In this document: positions 46,501 through 55,944 of the stretch, piece by piece | How the letters are laid out: each line of letters opens with the position of its first letter | Numbering within the stretch: position 1 is the stretch's first letter | Notes under the pieces: model-generated | What the model was told of the DNA's origin: nothing | Seen by the model: only the letters and a program-made list of their open reading frames with translations | Databases searched by the model: none | Assembly (NCBI GenBank): GCA_947496705.1 | Contig: CANMDW010000003.1 | Span: forward strand, 281,622 to 345,621 | DNA length: 64,000 nucleotides | DNA from: an uncultured Aquimarina sp. | Lineage (GTDB): Bacteria; Bacteroidota; Bacteroidia; Flavobacteriales; Flavobacteriaceae | Direction: 5' to 3' | Position numbers and translations under genes: made by a program

Positions 46501-49112
46501 GATAACACATTAAAAAAACCTCTTAAAGAATCTGAGCCAAAATCTAATGCCAATACATTCAGTTTTTTATAGCCTTGCAATGCTTTGGTTAATGCTTTTC
46601 CCGGTCCTACTTCGATTAAAAAATCTACTTCATCCTTTATTTTTGCAACCGCCTGAGTAAATCGTACCGGGTTTTCAATCTGATCAAACAAATACGTTTT
46701 GAGATCTGCATTGCGATCTAATGTATCTCCTGTAACTGTAGAAATCACTTCATTTTTAGGTTTGGCAAAATTTCCATTTTTTTGAAGGAATTTTTTGAAC
46801 TCTTTTGCTGCTTTTTTCATCATTGGTGTATGAAAAGCATGCGATACTTTTAATCTTGTATTCTGGATTTCTTTTTCAAATGCTTTTCTTTCTACCGCAT
46901 CGATTGCTTCCTGAAGTCCTCCAATCACATAATTGTTTTCTCCATTATATCCAGTAATAGCTACTTCTTGATCAGTGATAAGGTTCTGAAGTGTCTCTTG
47001 ATCACAATTCAGCGCCAGCATGGCGCCACCTTGTTCTCCGTATTGAGACATTGTTGCTCCCCGGGCCATTGCCACTGCAACTGCTTCATTTTGATCTATC
47101 GCTTCAGCCCAGCTCAGAGCCGAAATTTCACCCAAACTATGTCCAATGGCATATGTAGCATCAATTCCAAAATGAGACAATAATTCAACAGACTGCAAAC
47201 TATTTTTTACGATGGCAGGTTGCACAATACTGGTATCTACCATAGTGCTATCTATATGCTGTAAACAGGTGTTTTGGAGGCAGATATCTTTTGAGATCTG
47301 CATAAATGCTCCAAAATTAGTATACACGGGTGATCCTTGCCCCGGGAATAAGAATCCAATTTTCCCGATATCCTGAGAGGCCCCAAAGAATATTCCTTTC
47401 TCACTATCTGTCAATTTATTTGCTCCCAGATTCACGACTTCTCTCAAATCCACAATATTCTCCAATAATTGATCTGGTGTACTGGCAATAAAAGTGGCTT
47501 TCCATACTCCGGAATCCTGAAATGTAGCACAAATCGTACTGGCCAAATCAATAAATTCTGATCTTGAAATATCCCTGGCTAAATCCTGCAATCTTTGTAA
47601 TTTTTGTAAAAAGGATTTTTTTGTATTGGCTGATATTGGAAATATTTCGACATCCTGCCAGGATCTTGAAATTTTATCTATTTTATTGGAAACCTTTCTG
47701 GATTTCCTGCCATTTGGTATTCCTTCGATAGTAAGGTGTACATTAATTCCACCAAAACCCATAGAAGAGACAGAAGCTCTCATCGGCTGGTCTTGCTGCC
47801 ACAATTGTGGTGTGTTTCCCAGGGTGATGACATCTGCATTCTCCTGAAGCAACTGATGAGGAACAAAATTGGATCTCGATGCAGGGATAAGGCCATTTTT
47901 GAGTGCTAATCCAGCTTTGATAACCCCTGCGATCCCAGCGGCGGCCTTGGTGTGTCCAATTAAATGCTTTACCGATCCCAATACAGCGGGGTTTTCATTT
48001 TTGTTAGATTTTCTCAGTGCATTTACTAATGCCGTCATCTCTACCTGATCACCTAATGGTGTTCCTGTACCATGCCCTTCAAACATGGCTATCGATGCCG
48101 GGTCGTAACCTGCCATGGCATAGGCACGTTCCATCGCCAATTGCTGGGTTTCAGGTTTTGGCCGTGTGATTCCTCCCTTCCCATCGGAAGATATTCCCCA
48201 TCCCCTGATCACTCCATATATGGTAAGGCCCCTTGCTATGGCTTCAGATTCTTTCATCAACACTGCGATCCCGCAGCCTTCTCCTGGCCAGAATCCCTGA
48301 GATTTGGTACCATAGACTTCCATTTCACCGGCTGCCAACGCCCCGTTTCTTGCAAATCCAATCACTTCAAAAGGATCAATACTAAGATCTACTCCTCCTA
48401 CCAGAGCCACCTCTAAATCACCGTTTCTAATGGCATTACAACCGTTGGTAAATGCTAAAAGAGACGATGAGCAGGCTCCGTCAATAGTATATCCTCCACC
48501 GTTAAAGTCAAAATAATTACATATTCGACCGGCAATCGTATTGCTTAATCCGCCTGCCAGGGTATCTGCATCTGGGGCAGGAAACGGGCTTTTGTATACT
48601 TTTTCGGTACTTTCGAGTATTTTTGCAATTTCACTTTTATCATAATTCAAATTGCTTAAGGTAGATTCCATGACTTTAAATACATAAGGCCATCGCAATC
48701 GCATTACACTGGCTCTTGTGAATTCTCCCGTGAGTGAATTTCCAAGAATCACTCCCACCCGACTTTTATCAAGATCTGCACCATTCTCGAACCCGGCATC
48801 TTTTAACGCTCCGGCAGCAACATCCAATGCTAACCAATGCGTCATATCGGTTTGCTCGAAAGTGGATTTTGAAACCCGGTATTTAACCCGGTCAAATTGA
48901 TACCCCGCCAATACAGCTGCTTTTTTTGAATAGGTATGATCTATACTTGATGTGTCCTCTGATCCATAATAGTCCAGGTTGAGCCTTTTATCGGGTACTC
49001 TTCTGAATTGCTGACGCAACGAGATGATATTCTCCCAATATTCCTGTATGCCATGAGCACCCGGATACCGGCAATCCATTCCTACTATAGCTATTCCTTC
49101 TTTATTTTCCAT
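43554..49112 (-). CDS. Enediyne-type iterative type I polyketide synthase (PksE-like)
   Basis: The 1852-residue protein shows KS-AT-ACP-KR-DH order. KS (about 1-440) has the triad C214 (DGACSSS), H347 (EGHGTGTP) and H387. AT (about 570-870) has GHSLG with S659. The ACP serine is S985 (LHLNSLAI). KR has the TGGGKGI nucleotide motif near 1228 and Tyr Y1372. DH has HVFNGQYVFP with H1504 and the second-site D1673 (LNDAAIHCHQ). This is the PksE layout for an iterative highly reduced polyene, but the C-terminal phosphopantetheinyl transferase domain of classic PksE is absent. A PUFA-synthase subunit is the nearest alternative. The thioesterase, UnbV and DUF1702 neighbours favour the enediyne type. 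Confidence 0.93.
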   Translation of the reverse strand: MENKEGIAIVGMDCRYPGAHGIQEYWENIISLRQQFRRVPDKRLNLDYYGSEDTSSIDHTYSKKAAVLAGYQFDRVKYRVSKSTFEQTDMTHWLALDVAAGALKDAGFENGADLDKSRVGVILGNSLTGEFTRASVMRLRWPYVFKVMESTLSNLNYDKSEIAKILESTEKVYKSPFPAPDADTLAGGLSNTIAGRICNYFDFNGGGYTIDGACSSSLLAFTNGCNAIRNGDLEVALVGGVDLSIDPFEVIGFARNGALAAGEMEVYGTKSQGFWPGEGCGIAVLMKESEAIARGLTIYGVIRGWGISSDGKGGITRPKPETQQLAMERAYAMAGYDPASIAMFEGHGTGTPLGDQVEMTALVNALRKSNKNENPAVLGSVKHLIGHTKAAAGIAGVIKAGLALKNGLIPASRSNFVPHQLLQENADVITLGNTPQLWQQDQPMRASVSSMGFGGINVHLTIEGIPNGRKSRKVSNKIDKISRSWQDVEIFPISANTKKSFLQKLQRLQDLARDISRSEFIDLASTICATFQDSGVWKATFIASTPDQLLENIVDLREVVNLGANKLTDSEKGIFFGASQDIGKIGFLFPGQGSPVYTNFGAFMQISKDICLQNTCLQHIDSTMVDTSIVQPAIVKNSLQSVELLSHFGIDATYAIGHSLGEISALSWAEAIDQNEAVAVAMARGATMSQYGEQGGAMLALNCDQETLQNLITDQEVAITGYNGENNYVIGGLQEAIDAVERKAFEKEIQNTRLKVSHAFHTPMMKKAAKEFKKFLQKNGNFAKPKNEVISTVTGDTLDRNADLKTYLFDQIENPVRFTQAVAKIKDEVDFLIEVGPGKALTKALQGYKKLNVLALDFGSDSLRGFFNVLSAAYTSGHKIHFEELSTNRFYREFDVENWNLDVLVNPCEKLEYSSSLIQKVLSSKQTTAKTDEVTSNLDIPGEKLVASPEGIQNYIKKLISDKTEIPEEVITDQDKIMSQLHLNSLAITEIVSLVAKAFNRSHKVFSAASILANADGTIEALSKLIHEGESGGVNTLNDEKIDLEKLHNWTHIFKRKDVKKKASKIAVDQEVGTIKIKDVTGVASDWETLVNKQRLPVGNGAIYIYAPDQASEVLNDFISFLNMPEVVQGDFVVLVAITSEGISGDLKPVFRSFCQETPQITAFSLTLDASLDKKPALLMDELKVLSKYKEIGYTKDGERTASECEVYFPQKGEITEVIKEGDVILATGGGKGITFESIFELAITTQAKLAIMGRSKAEEDEVLAKNLQILTESNIDYRYYSVDVCDEKKVREVVQQVYTDLGEIQVILHGAGINNPKRIGNLMPADFEKTLSVKLLGLKNVMQAVDIRKLNVLVGYGSIIAQSGMQGNADYAWANDQMALYIQELGAKYKNCRCITLEWSVWDGTGMGVSLNSIDTLKEQGVWPVPIQQGIHILKAIIADVNSTDEGRYIISGRFGKIPTLTYTKNRLPLGRFISKIKYHVPQVEVISDVAVNLKDDAYLKNHVFNGQYVFPAVMILEGMAQCCKVLDQEGRSFFGFENLKINKSIFIPKTGSNTLRFVVTRISKDSYQAVVQSEDSDFEINCFEATINFGASPSFEATPYQQEEVTELDFDVQERFYDDLLFHHGPFRRITDFIEIHALSSLAKATTNATDKWYGPFVPEDTILGDPGLNDAAIHCHQASRPAQQLLPTAAKGIYINSKTIEGPLYIKTSEIKEEGNETIIDVCISNAKGEVQQVWEELTLTKVSGVEQNGHWTPGLLVPYLEYHLNKVVDAPVQLSIKQCEDLISSLLSKGVSEIHEVDGFVISLQIEKEGTTKKHKLNGSAILNSLININTIEQKGRLQIRQVNKVNV

Positions 49113-49145
49113 AATTAATTTTTTCGTGTTACTTTAAAAATCTCG

Positions 49146-51887
49146 CTATACACTTTCCTTATCTGCTTTCCATTGTATTACTCCTTCATTTTTTGAAATG
49201 GATAAGGTTCCGTTTGCCAGGTTATCCAGTTCAAATTCTTCAATGGTTTGATTTTTATCGGGCCATTGTACTTTAATTTTTACAGCCTTATGATCTCCTA
49301 AACCAAAATGAAGTGGCCCTGAATAATTGGATAAAAAGCCCCCGCTTCCGGCGCGACACACCAACATTTGCGAATCGTTAATGTATACCTTGGCACCTAC
49401 AGCATTTTTGTTAAGACTGCCTTTGGTTTGATCTACTAATTTCACTTTTATATAGTTTTTCCCTTTATGTGTATTGATAAATACTCTTGAGAATCCGGGA
49501 TCAAAATTGGTGGGTGTCGGGAAGTTGGCATCATGAGAAGGCAACACCCTAACCTTGTCATCGATCTTTGCTTTTAAATTCACTGCATCAGACCTACGGG
49601 AATCGTATCCTCCCATATTGCGCACCACCAGATCCTGATATCCATCGTTATTGAGATCTGCAGCAACCACCGAACGGCCTTCTTCTGCCAGTTGGATCAT
49701 AGATTGATTGGATACTTTTTGCAGCACATCGGGGCCTTGTAGTCCCCAGACATCGGCATCATAGCTGTATACCATACTTCGTTTTCCCCAATTTTTAGTG
49801 GGTGATTTTCGATATAGATAACCCTCGGTATCAAGTTTATCATATTGCAACTCGTGAATGTTGAACACATTATACTCTGCAGTATAGTCTTTAAAACTTA
49901 AGGGTGCTCCCGGTTTGGTGGCATTCACCAAAAGTCTTCCGGGTCCTGTACCCATGATCGGAAAGATCCCGCCTCCACGGCCATACAGGCAACCAATCCA
50001 GTACAGGTCTAATTTTCCGTCATTCTGTACATCTATCGGAGTAGATCCCCAGGCAAATTCATAGGGATCTAAACTATTGATGTCATAGGGCACCAATTCT
50101 CCGCCCGGTACAAACGGCCTTACATTATTGGGTAAAGAAGCATCTGGAGGTAGTATTTTTGAGTGTTCTACCCGGGTTTCCATTTCTGTTTTATAATCAT
50201 TTCCATCAATAATGGCATGCATCGCCCTATGTCGATTTGCAAAATATTGCTGTGCCATGGTTCCTACGGTCATCACCGGATCCAGGATCATATTGGCATC
50301 GGGATAGGAGAATGCAAAATTCATTGATGAGCCCCCCAGATTTCCTGCAAACATATCCTCACTACCATCATTATTATAATCCCCTGGTGAGAAGGTCATC
50401 CAATATCCTGTTTTACCAGAACGGGCATATTTTTTGGGCTGTACAAACTTTTTTCCTTTGTCATTTAGATACAAACGCAACCAACCCAAATCGTTTGCCA
50501 CCCATATATCGGGATAGCCATCGTGATTTACATCTTGCACTACCGAAGCCCAGGATAATTGCGCATGTTCTGATTCCTGGCCATTAATAGTGAGCCAATC
50601 GGGTTGATAGGGCTCAAAATTCATAAATGCCAATGAGTATTCTTTGGGTAAGATGGGCCACTTTTTGAGACGGTAATAATAGGGTTGCGGATTGTCTTCA
50701 TCATACACTCCGTCTACATTCATTTCTTTAGATTTCTCGATGAATTTGAGCTCACCGGTTTCTACCAACTGATTAAAATATATCTGATTGGCCCCTCCTG
50801 AATTTTGACGCGATCCTCCGGGCCAGTAGTCTTCATCCATGGCGTTGCCTTCGAAAATATCGAGATCGCCATCCAGGTCAAAATCTGCTGCCAATATTGA
50901 AAATGTATTGCGTTGGCCCGAGAGTCCGCTTTCTGCTGAAATATCTTTCCATTCGGGAAGCCCGTCGTTGTCCTTATCTCCTGTGTTCAGGAATACAGAA
51001 TTGGCTCCCACAAATTCTTCACCTCTACCAGTTTGATGTGTATCATGGGTATTATCTCTGGGAGTATATCCTTTTATAAATCCAAGTCCCTGACTTTTCA
51101 TAGGAGTTTTTACATTGTTGGCTTGTCTTCCTACGGGACGAACGAACTGCCCCAGAATGCGCTGCGTTTCGGGAGCAGACCATACCATGCCATCTAATGC
51201 ATTTCCGACAATCAAATCATTGAGCCCGTCTGCATTCAGATCTACCGAAATAGCGGTTTGTGCATTTCTACCTTTCCTTTCAACAGAGTCCTCTAAATTT
51301 TCCCGGGGATACAGATAGTTTTCTACCAGCAACTCTTCTTTCACATAGGTATTGTTGCTCTTAGCAATTTCATTGATTTGTTTATAGATTGGATTCCCGA
51401 TACTATCATTTCCCATATTTATATATAGGGCATTGTGTTGTAATTTGGGTTTGTCTAGTAATACTCCTTTGTCATCGGTTGGTCGTACCCAATTGTCTCC
51501 CGGATTCAAAAAATAAGCGTCGATTTTTTCATCATTATTGGCATCAAACAATAGCAACCCGCAAGCACCGTATTGCCCCGCAAAAGTGCCCCAATGCTTT
51601 GCATCGTCATCAAAAGCTTCAATTTCTCTAAATGGAGACGGAGATTGCACCTCGGCAAACGAGCTTTTATCCAATGGTTTGTGGTTAATTTTATCTATGG
51701 AGTAAAGTACGTCTTCACTTGCTTCTTCAAATTCTTCACCAAATTTTGCTGTTACATTGGTCACCTGATTTACTTTATACATGACGATGTTATGAAAAAC
51801 GACACCTCCGATAAGTAGAGAGACAATCCCCATATACATCCAGATTTTTTTTCTTGATCTTCCTGTTTTATTCTTTTTATTTTTCAC
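49146..51887 (-). CDS. FG-GAP/ASPIC-UnbV protein of the enediyne cassette
   Basis: This 913-residue protein has an N-terminal membrane anchor (IWMYMGIVSLLIGGVVFHNIVM, about 14-35). Several FG-GAP/VCBS calcium-type repeats follow (DLNADGLNDLIVGNA, DVNHDGYPDIWVANDLG, DLNNDGYQDLVVRNMGG). A C-terminal ASPIC/UnbV domain lies at about 825-890 (VCRAGSGGFLSNYSG, FGLGDHKAVKIKVQWPD). UnbV-type proteins are conserved in enediyne loci with unproven function, possibly binding or shaping the polyene outside the membrane. It starts 21 nt after the upstream lipoprotein gene stop. Confidence 0.9.
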   Translation of the reverse strand: MKNKKNKTGRSRKKIWMYMGIVSLLIGGVVFHNIVMYKVNQVTNVTAKFGEEFEEASEDVLYSIDKINHKPLDKSSFAEVQSPSPFREIEAFDDDAKHWGTFAGQYGACGLLLFDANNDEKIDAYFLNPGDNWVRPTDDKGVLLDKPKLQHNALYINMGNDSIGNPIYKQINEIAKSNNTYVKEELLVENYLYPRENLEDSVERKGRNAQTAISVDLNADGLNDLIVGNALDGMVWSAPETQRILGQFVRPVGRQANNVKTPMKSQGLGFIKGYTPRDNTHDTHQTGRGEEFVGANSVFLNTGDKDNDGLPEWKDISAESGLSGQRNTFSILAADFDLDGDLDIFEGNAMDEDYWPGGSRQNSGGANQIYFNQLVETGELKFIEKSKEMNVDGVYDEDNPQPYYYRLKKWPILPKEYSLAFMNFEPYQPDWLTINGQESEHAQLSWASVVQDVNHDGYPDIWVANDLGWLRLYLNDKGKKFVQPKKYARSGKTGYWMTFSPGDYNNDGSEDMFAGNLGGSSMNFAFSYPDANMILDPVMTVGTMAQQYFANRHRAMHAIIDGNDYKTEMETRVEHSKILPPDASLPNNVRPFVPGGELVPYDINSLDPYEFAWGSTPIDVQNDGKLDLYWIGCLYGRGGGIFPIMGTGPGRLLVNATKPGAPLSFKDYTAEYNVFNIHELQYDKLDTEGYLYRKSPTKNWGKRSMVYSYDADVWGLQGPDVLQKVSNQSMIQLAEEGRSVVAADLNNDGYQDLVVRNMGGYDSRRSDAVNLKAKIDDKVRVLPSHDANFPTPTNFDPGFSRVFINTHKGKNYIKVKLVDQTKGSLNKNAVGAKVYINDSQMLVCRAGSGGFLSNYSGPLHFGLGDHKAVKIKVQWPDKNQTIEEFELDNLANGTLSISKNEGVIQWKADKESV

Positions 51888-51908
51888 TTTGTTTTATTTT
51901 TTGACGGT

Positions 51909-53396
51909 TTAACGAAGATTATCATCCCGATAGGAAAAGTACACGGGAGTGATATAATTTTTGGTGTGTTCTTTTTGTTCTGCGATAAGCGATGCACTAA
52001 TCGGAATTCGATATTTTACAATATCTGTAATGCGCTCATACGAAGTAAAAGTGATATCCCAATAGGGCTGCTCGGCATCGGGATAGCTTCTGATAAAAAC
52101 TTGTTCTAATCCTTTATCATGAGAATTGAGCGCCACCAGATGTCCTTTTTCTTCTTGTGCCAGATACGCAAAACTGGGATGAAAACCTTGATCAATCAAC
52201 ATCTTTCTACGCTCGGCAAAACCACTTGCAGATAAAATCCCAACTCCAAATCCGTGCAGGGTAAAATCTTCTTGTTGCACCAAAAGATTGAGTGGAAGAT
52301 TACCTACAATCAATTTTTTACCACTCTGCAAATTGATCTCGACCTCCATGTATTTGAAATCATCTCTTTTGAAGGGTTTTGTATCGAAGCTAAAAGAAGT
52401 AAGCGGTTCTACTATGCTTATTCTTGCCGATATGGGGTGGGCAAACTCTTTGAAGTCAAAATCTTTCTTTTCTTTTATCGAATAAATCCCCGGAGGCACA
52501 AAAGCAGCCATTTTTACCGGGTTTTCGAGTACATCAGAAAGGTGTTTTGGCGATTGGTATCCTCTTCCGTTTTTATAGGTCACAAATTTTTTGCCTAGTT
52601 TTTGACGGGACCCCTGGGAAGAGTAGCTAATTTCTTCGTTGATTACCTGCACCGGTTGTTCTCCTAAGACCTTGGCAACGTTACGCAATCTATCGAGTTG
52701 CAGGGTGACTGTATGATCTTTCCACTGCAAGGCATTTTTTACCTTGTCTGAATTCATTTTGTTCACCTTTGCCACAAGATCGTAGTATTTGTTTTGGGGG
52801 AAATCAAACCAGGTATGGTATACTTCTCCCGTCTTATCTGAAGCGTTGATCTCCCACAATCCCGGATTTAAACAGTTATTGACCACACTTACCCGTATGG
52901 GTTTGAATATTGGATTGGGTTTAAAACCATAATCCTGATCTAATTGCCATGGGATTACTGCTTCGAGATTTGTTTCGAAATGTGTCATTTCGTCCCCTTC
53001 ATGTCCATATGGAAAACTAAGTCCGTTACGTGAATATTCTGCCATCATGAGATTGTAATAATCAAAATCATCTGGTGTATCATTTACAGCATAATGTAAC
53101 CGTGGTACTAAGTACCGAAGCGATAAATTCTTGACAGCAAGAAAATAACGATCTGAGTTCACTTTGAAATCAATATCTGCGGTCAATGCTTCATCAAATG
53201 AAAAGATGGCTTTCTCCATGTTCTCTAACCAATGATGTCCTCGCAAAAAGGATTGTGTTGAAGGTGTATACCGATATCCGTTTTCTGCTATATCTTCTTT
53301 GTTGGGTGAAACACTGATTTCCACCTGCTCTTTCTTACAGGAGTATATGAGCAATACCAATCCTGCAAAAAAGAATATGTTATAATTCCTTTTCAT
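51909..53396 (-). CDS. Unrecognised lipoprotein in the polyketide operon
   Basis: This 495-residue lipoprotein (lipobox LIYSC, Cys20) has no family I recognise. Beta-rich segments such as RISIVEPLTSFSF and YMEVEINLQSGKKLIVGNLPLNLLVQQ are followed by a C-terminal YISPVYFSYRDD-like ending. It lies between DUF1702 and UnbV genes on the same strand and should belong to the same transcript. Its conserved place would have to be tested in other loci. It may be the membrane-surface partner of the UnbV protein. Confidence 0.7.
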   Translation of the reverse strand: MKRNYNIFFFAGLVLLIYSCKKEQVEISVSPNKEDIAENGYRYTPSTQSFLRGHHWLENMEKAIFSFDEALTADIDFKVNSDRYFLAVKNLSLRYLVPRLHYAVNDTPDDFDYYNLMMAEYSRNGLSFPYGHEGDEMTHFETNLEAVIPWQLDQDYGFKPNPIFKPIRVSVVNNCLNPGLWEINASDKTGEVYHTWFDFPQNKYYDLVAKVNKMNSDKVKNALQWKDHTVTLQLDRLRNVAKVLGEQPVQVINEEISYSSQGSRQKLGKKFVTYKNGRGYQSPKHLSDVLENPVKMAAFVPPGIYSIKEKKDFDFKEFAHPISARISIVEPLTSFSFDTKPFKRDDFKYMEVEINLQSGKKLIVGNLPLNLLVQQEDFTLHGFGVGILSASGFAERRKMLIDQGFHPSFAYLAQEEKGHLVALNSHDKGLEQVFIRSYPDAEQPYWDITFTSYERITDIVKYRIPISASLIAEQKEHTKNYITPVYFSYRDDNLR

Positions 53397-53577
53397 ATAT
53401 TTAAGTCTTTTAATTTATTGGAAATTGAATATTTAAAGAATCGAGAATGCAATAATCAATTGCATTCTCCTATTGAAAATTTTAAATAGTTATTTTTCTT
53501 TGGAAATATGAAACCACCTTCCTAGAATTGGAAGATTTTATGATGAGAACATCGTGTTGATTTTCTTTTTTTGATTT

Positions 53578-54570
53578 TTAACTTGCACGATATGTGCAAT
53601 GCTTTCTAATAGATATATTGATTTCGATCCAGTCTCTCACATGTTCCAGAAATACCTGAAAAGAAGGCTTGTTGTCTATAAATCGTCTTCTTTTGTCTAA
53701 AACGGTAATTACATCTTTGGCAAGTTCATCGCAATTTTTGGCGCTTTCTCCAACCAATATTTCTATGGTGGTTTCATCCTGGTGCTGATTGCCGGCAGTA
53801 TGTCTTGTATGTACAGCCAGAAATGCCCCTTGGCCTAGCATTAAAGAATGTGATCCTGAGACTTTTTTTAATGCAGAAATATCATCGGCACTCACACCAC
53901 CGGCATAGGTAGCTGCAAGTCCTACACCCGACCATATATCTCCCTGGCGATCGTAAGGAAAGCTTTTAATGGTTTTTGCAATTTCTTTAGGATTGCCTGC
54001 ATTATAAAACCAAACTGCTCTTCCTATTCCATTGTCATATCGTTCGAGATAGAAAGGATTTTTTTCGATGTTTTTGGGTACTAAACGCCTCATGATGGTT
54101 TTCTTGGTTTTGAAAAAGGCGTTATAAAATCCGATCCCATCCAAAACGAGACAACCACTCATGGGACATGCTTTTTCAAGAAATCTTTCAAAAGATCTGT
54201 TAAAAACTCCTGTTGCAAGCCCTGCTCCTATATAAGACATATATTCATGATGACTTCCCTGATTTTTAATAAAATCCCAAAACCTATTTTTATTAAATAC
54301 AGAGAATAGATCGAGCGTATAGAGTCCCATAGCTACACCTTCATGAAAAAAACCTACTTTTTCTTCTTCAATCGTATTGATAATTGCTGTGAGGTCATCT
54401 CCCAAACCATGCTCTACAGCTACATTATAGCCATGAACCACAGTTTTTCCTACTTGTTCTAAACGCGGCTGTGCTTTGCCCCCCTCTTCGAAGCCCCTGG
54501 CTTTGAAGTTTCCTTCAGAAAGTGCCAGTCCTAAAAACTGTTTTCTGATTGCTTTTAAGTTATTGATCAT
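53578..54570 (-). CDS. DUF1702 (UnbL-like) protein
   Basis: This 330-residue cytoplasmic-looking protein has the DUF1702 signature: GIGRAVWFYNAGNP (about 183-196) then GDIWSGVGLAATYAGG (about 207-222). DUF1702/UnbL is part of the conserved unknown set beside PksE in enediyne clusters. The family occurs as tandem copies in many loci, while only one is present here. It is the first gene of the operon after the UpxY gene and an inverted repeat. Confidence 0.92.
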   Translation of the reverse strand: MINNLKAIRKQFLGLALSEGNFKARGFEEGGKAQPRLEQVGKTVVHGYNVAVEHGLGDDLTAIINTIEEEKVGFFHEGVAMGLYTLDLFSVFNKNRFWDFIKNQGSHHEYMSYIGAGLATGVFNRSFERFLEKACPMSGCLVLDGIGFYNAFFKTKKTIMRRLVPKNIEKNPFYLERYDNGIGRAVWFYNAGNPKEIAKTIKSFPYDRQGDIWSGVGLAATYAGGVSADDISALKKVSGSHSLMLGQGAFLAVHTRHTAGNQHQDETTIEILVGESAKNCDELAKDVITVLDKRRRFIDNKPSFQVFLEHVRDWIEINISIRKHCTYRAS

Positions 54571-54707
54571 AATATTTGCTTTAAATATGAATGTATGTGT
54601 ATATATTATTATTTATTAGCCCATATCTCTGTTGGATATAGAAAAAAGAAGTAAAACTATAGTAAGATGATTTTTGTGCGTCTTAGTTTTATGAAATACG
54701 CAATGTA

Positions 54708-54767
54708 CTAGTGTTAAGTCAAGCCAAAACCTACGCATAATCCAATGCATCTTTGACTTGACACTAG
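54708..54767. promoter_or_regulatory. 15-bp inverted repeat between upxY-like gene and DUF1702
   Basis: CTAGTGTTAAGTCAA (54708-54722) and TTGACTTGACACTAG (54753-54767) are complementary with one mismatch around a 30-nt loop. The repeat overlaps the stop of the UpxY gene. It is placed to work as a terminator, a pause or recruitment site for UpxY, or the end-pair of a lost small mobile element. Confidence 0.5.
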
Positions 54768-55297
54768 GTGTTGGCCGTTTTTTTATTTTTTCTTAAAAAG
54801 GATTTAGGTAAGGTGGCTACAATGTTTTGCTGGATGGAATTGATTCTAACAATTATTTTGCTCTTTTGATCACATTGTAAGATTTCACATTCTAAACCTT
54901 CTAGCGGGCCATAAATAATTTTATACTTTTCCCCTTTTGTGAATAATTGGTTTTCCAGATGAATATCATCTACTCCATCTGTATTTATCAAGTATTTAAT
55001 CTTTTTAATTTCCTCATTAGATACTTTTGCATATTCATTTCCAAACCGTATATAAGAACATGCGCCACAAATTGAAAGTGCTTTACTAAGTTCTTTTTCG
55101 CTTTTTAAATTGACAAAGATGTAGGATGGGAACAAGGGCAAATCGATAATTTTCTTTCTATCACTCCATTGTCTTACGGTCTTCACCATAGGAAGATAGG
55201 TATCAAATCCTTTTTCTTGCAATAGGGTATTTACTTTATTTTCCTGTCTTGATCTCACGTACAAAACATACCAAGAAGATATTGGCCTGGTGATCAT
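54764..55297 (-). CDS. UpxY-type NusG paralogue (antiterminator)
   Basis: This 177-residue protein has an N-terminal NGN domain (WYVLYVRSRQENKVNTLLQEKGFDTYLP) and a C-terminal KOW-like part (FTKGEKYKIIYGPLEGLECEILQCDQKSKIIVRI). The UpxY/RfaH-like subgroup of Bacteroidota prevents early termination of long specialised operons, usually polysaccharide loci. Here it heads the polyketide operon, of about 11.5 kb from DUF1702 to the thioesterase. It probably promotes full-length transcription of that operon. Confidence 0.92.
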   Translation of the reverse strand: MITRPISSWYVLYVRSRQENKVNTLLQEKGFDTYLPMVKTVRQWSDRKKIIDLPLFPSYIFVNLKSEKELSKALSICGACSYIRFGNEYAKVSNEEIKKIKYLINTDGVDDIHLENQLFTKGEKYKIIYGPLEGLECEILQCDQKSKIIVRINSIQQNIVATLPKSFLRKNKKTANT

Positions 55298-55944
55298 AAT
55301 TGATATGGTTTAAGAGTTGATTTTCTTGTAATTTAGCAAGGCTTCGCTCTTTGAATCCCAATGGCTTTTTTCTTAAAAAAATCATTAGATTCATCCTAAT
55401 TATTTGCGATACATCGATAACGATGTAACCCGACTAAAAAATAATGGGGTGGTATATGTTAATTCTTAACATATTGCTTTTGTAAAAAATATTAATGGGG
55501 TGTAATCTGAAGGAGTTTGTGATAAGATTACAGCTTCGCCTCCTTGACTCACGGCTAGTTATTTTTATCGTAAAAACAAAAATAAGTGCCAGTAAGAATA
55601 TCAAGTCAAAAACTTGGTGTAAAGTTAAAGTAAAACTTTCATTCTAAACAAACATTGAAATCAAAAAAATAATACTAGGTTTTTGATAAAAAAATTTAAA
55701 TATTTGATTATCAGTGCTTTATTAATTATAATTAACTTTTTTTTAACTTAAATTTTTTATTTTGATCACATTTTGATGGCCCCGCCCGTTTAACAAATTA
55801 GGAAATCCCCTATACAGTTTTAGGGTTATTTACCCCTTTTTTATCTGATTTTCTTTGACCAAGATTAGCTTTATGCTTTATTTATCGTTTAGGTTTGATA
55901 AAAAATACTACAAAACTTTGTTTGCTTTTTGTTTTATTTTTTGC
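55298..55944. promoter_or_regulatory. Long leader region of the upxY-polyketide operon
   Basis: No gene is present. On the minus strand TTG (55604-55602), 17 nt, and TATTTTTG (55584-55577) form an exact-consensus Bacteroidota promoter about 280 nt before upxY. The resulting long AT-rich leader would leave room for UpxY-type control, but I see no defined motif in it. Confidence 0.45.

Noticed and set aside
43554..49112. PUFA synthase subunit (PfaA-like)
   Set aside because: There is only one ACP, and DH follows KR within the same protein. No PfaC or PfaD is nearby, and UnbV, DUF1702 and the E10-type thioesterase are all adjacent.
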